A stretch of 9,846 bases of DNA, from positions 1 to 9,846 of the forward strand of contig RFJN01000366.1 in assembly GCA_003694875.1 (NCBI GenBank), in the 5' to 3' direction. The translations under genes were made by a program, and so were the position numbers. The notes under the pieces were generated by a model. That model saw nothing but the letters and a program-made list of their open reading frames with translations, made no database searches and was not told the DNA's origin. Below are positions 5,612-9,846 of this stretch, piece after piece. The stretch is from Planctomycetota bacterium. GTDB taxonomy: Bacteria; Planctomycetota; J058; J103. Position 1 is the first letter of the stretch; every line of letters begins with the position of its first letter.

Positions 5612-6658
5612 ATGTTCGGCAAGCAGAACCGAGTCGTCGGGCTCGATATCGGATCGAGCGAGATCAAGGCCCTCGAGATGCAGAAGTTCGGCGATGGCTA
5701 CGCCATCACGGGCTTCGCCTCGACGCGCGTACACAGTCCGGACGAGACGCGCGCGGCGATCCAGGAGGTGATCGCCACGGGCGGTTTCCGGACCCGGCGG
5801 GTGGTGACCGCCGTCTCGGGTCGCTCGGTGATCGTGCGCTACGTGAACATGCCGCGCATGGCGCCCGATCAGCTTCGCTCGGCGGTGCGCTACGAGGCCG
5901 ACAAGTACATCCCCTTCGAGGTCGAGGACGTCGTGCTCGACTGCCAGGTGCTCGAGCCCGAGACCGCCCCCACCGAGGGCGAGCAGCCCGAGATGAAGGT
6001 GCTGCTCGTCGCGGTGAAGAAGAGCCTGATCGAGGAGCACGTGGCGCTGCTGAGCGATTGCAATCTGACGCCGGCGGTGATCGACGTGGACGCCTTCGCG
6101 CTCGGCAATGCGTTCGAGTTGCACGTGACCGCCTCGCACCGCGAGCGCGAGTTCGAGGATCGCGTCGTCGCGCTGATCGACATCGGCGCGAACAAGACCA
6201 ACATCAACATCGTGCGCGGGGGCAACTCCTACTTCACCCGCGAGGTCTACCTCGCGGGCAACGACTTCACCGAGGCGATCGCGCGACGGCTTGGAATCGA
6301 CGAGGAGGAGGCGGAGGCGCTCAAGTGCGAGCCGCGCGACCGGGTGGGCGAGGTCGAGGAGTGCATCCTGCCCACCCTCGACGATCTCGGCAACGAGATC
6401 CAGCTTTCGTTCGACTACTTCGAGAACCAGTTCGAGCGGGAGGTGGAGGAGGTCTACGTCTCGGGCGGAAGTGCGAAGTTGCCCGGACTCGCCCGCACCT
6501 TCGAGGCGAGCTTCGACCGTCCGATCATCTTCTGGGACCCGCTCGAGAACCTGCCGATCCGTTCGGACCGGATCGACGAGAAGGCCATGCTCGCGCGCTC
6601 GAACCAGCTGGCGGTGGTGGTGGGACTCGCCTCGCGCGTGCGTGGGAAGCTGACGTGA
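5612..6658 (+). CDS. pilM: Type IV pilus assembly protein PilM (actin-like ATPase)
   Basis: The 348-residue protein has the normal PilM length. It starts MFGKQNRVVGLDIGSSEIKALEM, where GLDIGSSEIK (10-19) is the phosphate-1 loop of the actin/FtsA fold. ALIDIGANKTNINIV (187-201) is the phosphate-2 motif, and VYVSGGSAKLPGL (281-293) is the adenosine motif. PilM is cytoplasmic, binds nucleotide and holds the N-terminal peptide of PilN, coupling the pilus motor side to the inner-membrane PilN/PilO complex. ATG at 5612 follows GGGGAGA (5596-5602). The frame is open further upstream to an in-frame TTG at 5543, but that lies inside the putative promoter spacer and precedes the conserved MFG start. 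It is the first gene of the pil block. The gap to pilN is 67 bases, with no obvious signal. Confidence 0.95.
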   Translation: MFGKQNRVVGLDIGSSEIKALEMQKFGDGYAITGFASTRVHSPDETRAAIQEVIATGGFRTRRVVTAVSGRSVIVRYVNMPRMAPDQLRSAVRYEADKYIPFEVEDVVLDCQVLEPETAPTEGEQPEMKVLLVAVKKSLIEEHVALLSDCNLTPAVIDVDAFALGNAFELHVTASHREREFEDRVVALIDIGANKTNINIVRGGNSYFTREVYLAGNDFTEAIARRLGIDEEEAEALKCEPRDRVGEVEECILPTLDDLGNEIQLSFDYFENQFEREVEEVYVSGGSAKLPGLARTFEASFDRPIIFWDPLENLPIRSDRIDEKAMLARSNQLAVVVGLASRVRGKLT

Positions 6659-6725
6659 ACGAACGCCGAAGCCGCAGTCTTCCGAGCCGGCAGGGGGGCG
6701 GCCCCGGACGAGCGAGGTGGTGCGC

Positions 6726-7319
6726 ATGATCGAGATCAATCTGCTTCCGCCGCAGTACCGCACGGTCGAGAGGACGCCGCTCCCGGTGTTTCTGGGCCTG
6801 ATCGTGGGGCTTCTGTTGATCGGGGCGGCGTTCGTCGCCTACGTCGTGCAGACCAAGCGCGGGGTGACGCTCGCGCAACAGAAGAGGGGCCTCGAACTCG
6901 ACATCCAGGAGAAGAAGGCGAAGGCCGCGCAGGTCGATCGCATCCAGCGGGAGATCAAGGAGGCGCGCATGCGCATCGACGCCGCGACGCGGGTGGCGCA
7001 GGAGCGCACGCCGTGGACGCGCGTGCTCTCCGAGTTCGTCGACCTCCGCCCCCCCTACATCTGGCTCGAATCGCAGGCGGCGCGGCGCGGCGCGGACGGC
7101 AAGGGCGAGCTGCGGCTGGCCTGCAACGCGCGCGGCACCAACCTGCAACGATACACCGAGTTCCGCCAGCGGCTGCGCTCGCGCACCAACTTCATGTACC
7201 ACTTCTCCACGATCTCGGGCGCGCGGCTCGACGTGCGGCTGACCGGGGAGCAGTACCTCGAGCCGAAGATGCTGTCGTTCAACCTGACGCTGCCGCTCGC
7301 CAAGGTCGAGTCGCACTAG
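6726..7319 (+). CDS. pilN: Type IV pilus inner-membrane protein PilN
   Basis: The 197-residue bitopic protein starts MIEINLLPPQYR. The INLLPP motif (4-9) is the conserved cytoplasmic peptide of PilN that inserts into PilM. One transmembrane helix follows (about residues 20-42, PVFLGLIVGLLLIGAAFVAYVV), then a charged coiled-coil segment (about 45-92) and a periplasmic domain of the ferredoxin-like type shared with GspL/PilN proteins. Three start codons are crowded together: GTG at 6717, GTG at 6720 and ATG at 6726. I chose ATG because it puts INLLPP at its usual position and has GCGAGG eight bases upstream. Its TAG stop is part of the ribosome binding site of pilO. Confidence 0.92.
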   Translation: MIEINLLPPQYRTVERTPLPVFLGLIVGLLLIGAAFVAYVVQTKRGVTLAQQKRGLELDIQEKKAKAAQVDRIQREIKEARMRIDAATRVAQERTPWTRVLSEFVDLRPPYIWLESQAARRGADGKGELRLACNARGTNLQRYTEFRQRLRSRTNFMYHFSTISGARLDVRLTGEQYLEPKMLSFNLTLPLAKVESH

Positions 7320-7332
7320 GAGGACCCACGCC

Positions 7333-7896
7333 ATGGGACGAGCGACACAGCTCATCGTGGTGATCACGCTGTGTATCCTGATCCTGTTCGGGGTGCTTGC
7401 GGCGGCCACCTACGGCAAGTACGACAGCAACGCGACACTCGAGCAGCAGATCGCGCGTCTGCGCACCGAACTCGCCGGCTACGAAGCGAAGATCGCGCGT
7501 CGGCCGCGGCTCGAGAAGCTCAAGACGGCGATCGACGACGCCAACCGGGAGGTGATCCTGATCCTGCCGCGGTTCTCGCCCGAGCGCAGCGCCGACAAGG
7601 CGCTCGAGCAACTCAATCGCTACCGCTCCAAGGCGCGACTCGAACTCGGCCCCACCGTTCCCGAGCCCCCACACCCCGCGGGCGGCAAGCTCGGCAAGGG
7701 AGTCATGCAGGCAAGCTTCTCGATGAACCTCGAGGGCACCTTCCCGCGTCTGCTGAAGTTCGTGGCGGATATCGAACGCAGCCCCAACCTCATGCGGATC
7801 GACGACCTCAAGCTGACACCGACGAGCCGCACCGAGGACGGGCACCCGGTACTCAAGATCTTCATCAAGGTCAGCGCCTTCTACTACAAGGTATGA
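7333..7896 (+). CDS. pilO: Type IV pilus inner-membrane protein PilO
   Basis: The protein has 187 residues. A transmembrane helix (about residues 7-26, LIVVITLCILILFGVLAAAT) is followed by a coiled coil (about 34-80) and a periplasmic domain whose SMNLEGTFPRLLKFVADIERSPNLMRIDDLKL stretch is the recognisable PilO core. It ends IFIKVSAFYYKV. PilO pairs with PilN through the coiled coils and ferredoxin-like folds, forming the alignment complex between the cytoplasmic PilM and the periplasmic connector. Identification rests on this core plus its position after pilM and pilN. ATG at 7333 has an excellent AGGAGG (7318-7323) that overlaps the pilN stop, so the two are translationally linked. The stop TGA overlaps an in-frame ATG (7893) of the next gene. 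Confidence 0.88.
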   Translation: MGRATQLIVVITLCILILFGVLAAATYGKYDSNATLEQQIARLRTELAGYEAKIARRPRLEKLKTAIDDANREVILILPRFSPERSADKALEQLNRYRSKARLELGPTVPEPPHPAGGKLGKGVMQASFSMNLEGTFPRLLKFVADIERSPNLMRIDDLKLTPTSRTEDGHPVLKIFIKVSAFYYKV

Positions 7897-7901
7897 AGGG
7901 A
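7895..7901 (+). promoter_or_regulatory. Ribosome binding site that decides the start of the gene after pilO
   Basis: GAAGGGA spans the pilO stop and lies six bases before ATG at 7908. An earlier in-frame ATG at 7893, in an ATGA overlap with the pilO stop, has no purine-rich site ahead of it. A later in-frame ATG at 7917 is also possible. The choice changes only the first five to eight residues ahead of the signal peptide. Confidence 0.55.
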
Positions 7902-7907
7902 CATCGC

Positions 7908-9470
7908 ATGGCGGACATGGTGAGACGTTTTCAGCGACAGGGCACCCGCGGATGCCAGCGTGCCCCTCGCCTGCGCGCGCTGCGGCTGTGTGCTCTCGGC
8001 GCCGCGCTGTGGGCCGGGGCGATCGCGACCGCACAGACCGCCCCGGCCCCCGAGCGCTCGGGCGTCGAACTGCCACCGTTCGACGTACTCGACTCGGACG
8101 GCGACGGGCAGCTCGCGCGCCCCGAGTGGCAGAAGGTGATCGCCGAGCCGTTCGACGACTACGACGCCGACAACTCGGGGGGCATCGACGCCGCCGAGTA
8201 CGAGGTCTACGTCGAGCGCAAGCGGCAGACGGTGCAGAGCCTGTCGGCGCCTTCCGATCTGCCTCTCGAGTTGCAGGCGATCGAGGACGAGGCGCACTAC
8301 GAGTTCAAGCGCAAGCACTACGACAAGGCGGCGAAGCTCTTCAAGATGCTCGCGGAGAAGGTGCCTGCGCTGCCCGAGTTCCGTTTCCGTCTCGCCGAAT
8401 GCTACTTCCGTATGGGCCAGGTCGCGAAGGCGCGCGAGGTCTACGAGGCGGTGCGCCGCAAGGAGCCCGACAACGTCGTGGTGCTGATCGCCATGGCGCG
8501 GCTCGAGGCGAAGGCGGCGAGCGGCATCCGCGAGCCGGACAAGAAGGCGGCACTGCTCGACAAGGCGCGTGCGAACCTGCTGTCGGCCGCGCGACTCGGC
8601 GCCAACAGCCTCAAGGCGGTGCGCAACCACCCCGAGCTGGCGGTCTTCAAGGACGACGTGCAACTGCTCGTCGAACTCGCCAAGGCATGGCAGCAGTTCG
8701 AGATTCCCGCCACGATTCGCGACCCCTTCATCAACCCGATCCCCCGCAAGGACAGTGTGACGGCGAGCACGAGCAGCGAGAGCGAGGCGGTGCAGCCGGC
8801 CGACCGCTGGAACCTCGAGCGACAGCGCAAGATGGCCGCGCGCCTCAAGGAACTCGTTGCGCAACTGCGCGAGGCGATCGCCGCCGAGGACTTCCAGAAG
8901 GTGGCGCAGCTGTGGAGCGAGATCGAGGAGATCTTGCGCTACGAGTCCTCGATCACCGACGCCGAGTCGGCGGTGGTGATCCGTCGGCTCAAGGAGGAGG
9001 TCAAGGCGAACGAGTCGGTGGTGCAGAGTCTTCTGCTCTCGGCGTACTACGCCACGGGCGAGCGCCTGCTGTCGGACATGCAGGAGGCGCTCGACGCACA
9101 GGACTACCGACGTCTGTTCGAACTGTGGGACAAGCTCAACGACCACGCCGAACTCATGACCAAGACCGGCAACGAGATCTTCGCCGAGAAGGCGAGGGAA
9201 CTGCTCGCGCGCGGCAAGCAGCTCGAGCAGAAGGGCCGGATCCTCGAGGAGATCTCGCGCTTCGGCATCCGGATCACGGCCACGGTCGTGGGCGGTGGCG
9301 TCGCCAAGGCGATCGTCAACAACCGCGTGCTCTCGGAAGGCGATGCGGTCTATGACATCCATGGCAATCCCATCCCGCACCTGCGCGTCCGCAAGATCGA
9401 GCGACGGCGGGTACGGTTCGAGTACAAGGGGCTCGAGTTCAGCAGGGAGTTGCAACACGGTAACGCCTAG
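7908..9470 (+). CDS. Exported EF-hand/TPR protein with C-terminal PilP/GspC-like domain
   Basis: The 520-residue protein sits where pilP is expected. An arginine-rich N-terminus and a hydrophobic segment (about 24-40) end in ATA-QT, a signal peptidase I site near residue 42. There is no lipobox. Two canonical 12-residue calcium loops follow: D62-SDGDGQLARP-E73 and D86-ADNSGGIDAA-E97. Residues about 124-200 form TPR-like helix pairs (YDKAAKLFKMLAEKVP, RFRLAECYFRMGQVAKAREVYEAV). The middle (about 290-440) is charged and helical, with an internal duplication: EAIAAEDFQKVAQLW (322-336) and EALDAQDYRRLFELW (393-407). The C-terminus (about 451-520) is a small beta domain, with GGGVAKAIVNNRVLSEGDAVYD and VRKIERRRVRFEYKGLE. 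Its pattern (invariant NN-R-x-x-x-x-GD, then I-x-x-x-R-V-x-x-x-Y-K-G-x-E) resembles the periplasmic connector domain of PilP/GspC/GspB. A periplasmic connector role is inferred from this domain and from position. I know of no named family for the full architecture. Confidence 0.85.
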   Translation: MADMVRRFQRQGTRGCQRAPRLRALRLCALGAALWAGAIATAQTAPAPERSGVELPPFDVLDSDGDGQLARPEWQKVIAEPFDDYDADNSGGIDAAEYEVYVERKRQTVQSLSAPSDLPLELQAIEDEAHYEFKRKHYDKAAKLFKMLAEKVPALPEFRFRLAECYFRMGQVAKAREVYEAVRRKEPDNVVVLIAMARLEAKAASGIREPDKKAALLDKARANLLSAARLGANSLKAVRNHPELAVFKDDVQLLVELAKAWQQFEIPATIRDPFINPIPRKDSVTASTSSESEAVQPADRWNLERQRKMAARLKELVAQLREAIAAEDFQKVAQLWSEIEEILRYESSITDAESAVVIRRLKEEVKANESVVQSLLLSAYYATGERLLSDMQEALDAQDYRRLFELWDKLNDHAELMTKTGNEIFAEKARELLARGKQLEQKGRILEEISRFGIRITATVVGGGVAKAIVNNRVLSEGDAVYDIHGNPIPHLRVRKIERRRVRFEYKGLEFSRELQHGNA

Positions 9471-9471
9471 C

Positions 9472-9496
9472 GGGCCGAACGCTCATCGGTCGGCCC
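9472..9496 (+). terminator. Possible weak terminator hairpin after the pil block
   Basis: GGGCCGA (9472-9478) and TCGGCCC (9490-9496) form a seven-pair stem around an 11-base loop, beginning one base after the TAG of the EF-hand/TPR gene. No T run follows, so intrinsic termination would be inefficient. It may instead be a 3'-end stabilising hairpin. Confidence 0.35.
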
Positions 9497-9540
9497 CTGG
9501 TGCGGCGAACGCGTTCTGGAAGTGGGTGGGTAGACAACGG

Positions 9541-9564
9541 TATACTCGCCGCCTGCTGGCGGCG
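9541..9564 (+). promoter_or_regulatory. TATACT box with an adjoining hairpin in the leader before the last gene
   Basis: TATACT (9541-9546) matches five of six -10 consensus bases. It is followed directly by CGCCGCC-TGCT-GGCGGCG (9547-9564), a perfect seven-pair stem with a four-base loop that would overlap the transcription start. The -35 region is poor (TGGAAG at 18-base spacing). The 292-base gap after the EF-hand/TPR gene and the change of transcript imply that a promoter is needed here. Otherwise, between 9471 and 9762 I see only another small hairpin, GTCCGGG...CCCGG (9712-9729), shortly before the next ribosome binding site, and no convincing gene. Confidence 0.4.
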
Positions 9565-9762
9565 TGGCGAGAGAGGTGAGCGATCGCTGCACGCAGTCTG
9601 GGGAGCTGTGTGGACGCGATCGCGCCGGCTCGGCGATACGGGATCGCCGCGAGCCGCTGGGAATCGAGGCGGGAAGAAACCGCCGCGCAACGGGTGGGCG
9701 CCGGCCGCTGTGTCCGGGTCGACGCCCGGCGACGCGACGAGGACGCAAAAGAGGGGGAAGGC

Positions 9763-9846
9763 ATGCTGGGGACCGCATGGATGGGACAGCGTGCGCAGGC
9801 AGCAGCCTTTGCCGCGCTGGCACTGGCAACGATCGCACCGGGCGGC
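9763..9846 (+). CDS. N-terminus of an exported protein (truncated by the right edge)
   Basis: Only 28 codons are visible. The sequence MLGTAWMGQRAQ is followed by a hydrophobic alanine/leucine stretch (AAAFAALALATIAP), which looks like a signal peptide or membrane anchor. ATG at 9763 is preceded by a strong purine run, GAGGGGGAAGG (9751-9761). An in-frame ATG at 9781 would leave MGQRAQ before the hydrophobic part and is a possible alternative. The frame is open further upstream to 9580, with a GTG at 9610, but that stretch is arginine-rich and would bury the signal sequence. Position after the pil block allows a secretin or another pilus component, but no domain is visible to support that. 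Confidence 0.6.
   Translation, partial: MLGTAWMGQRAQAAAFAALALATIAPGG

Noticed and set aside
2045..6763. Very long open frames on the minus strand (618 codons at 2045-3901 and 952 codons at 3905-6763)
   Set aside because: They run antisense to the confidently identified hpf, ptsN, HPr, enzyme I and pilM genes. Their translations are low-complexity, rich in Arg, His, Leu and Asp, and show no domain. Such shadows are expected in GC-rich coding DNA.
7371..7907. Reading the EF-hand/TPR gene from 7371, inside pilO
   Set aside because: The stretch before 7893 is an out-of-frame shadow of pilO, and it would place 174 extra residues before a clear signal peptide.
9661..9762. A cyclic-di-GMP (GEMM) riboswitch, suggested by GGACGCAAA at 9741-9749
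   Set aside because: The other conserved GEMM segments and stems are not present, and the motif runs straight into the ribosome binding site, leaving no room for the second domain.
9610..9762. GTG start at 9610 for the truncated exported protein
   Set aside because: It has a GGGGAG ahead of it, but it would add 51 mostly Arg-rich residues before the hydrophobic signal segment. ATG at 9763 has the better ribosome binding site.
1..9846. tRNA or rRNA genes and CRISPR arrays
   Set aside because: No cloverleaf-like segment with a GTTCGANNC arm, no rRNA core sequence and no regularly spaced direct repeats were seen on reading both strands.

Overview
This GC-rich bacterial window has dense coding on the plus strand, apart from one divergent gene at the left edge. 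Protein style points to the Planctomycetota or a PVC relative. The enzyme I has a planctomycete-like N-terminal half, the metallophosphoesterase ends in the NVGSVGQPRDGDPRACYV signature I associate with that phylum, and a secreted EF-hand/TPR protein is present. This placement rests on recognised protein character, not on a search, and is only moderately certain.

Layout. (1) 1-430, minus strand: the N-terminal 143 codons of a squalene/phytoene synthase family protein, running off the left edge. (2) 429-1223: truA, tRNA pseudouridine synthase. Its start codon overlaps that of the divergent gene by two bases. (3) 1245-1419: a palindromic, MITE-like element with 16-bp terminal inverted repeats, flanked by CTAG on both sides. 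(4) 1459-5338: five collinear genes encoding a calcineurin-like phosphoesterase, hibernation-promoting factor, PtsN (EIIA-Ntr), HPr and enzyme I. This is a complete PEP to EI to HPr to EIIA relay with no sugar permease, so it is probably a regulatory PTS coupled to ribosome hibernation. (5) 5533-5562: a good sigma70-type promoter, with a dyad at the expected transcript start. (6) 5612-9470: pilM, pilN, pilO and then, where pilP is normally found, a 520-residue exported protein. It has paired EF-hand loops, TPR-like helices, a duplicated helical module and a C-terminal PilP/GspC-like beta domain. (7) 9471-9762: a non-coding leader with a possible terminator, a TATACT box and a hairpin. (8) 9763-9846: the start of another exported protein, cut by the right edge.

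The pil block should build the inner-membrane alignment subcomplex of a type IV pilus or related secretion machine: cytoplasmic actin-like PilM bound to the PilN N-terminus, PilN/PilO in the inner membrane, and a periplasmic connector. The most unusual element is that connector. It looks like a large, calcium-binding, TPR-bearing replacement for the small lipoprotein PilP. The truncated exported protein at the right edge may be the next machine component, for example a secretin, but too little is visible to say.
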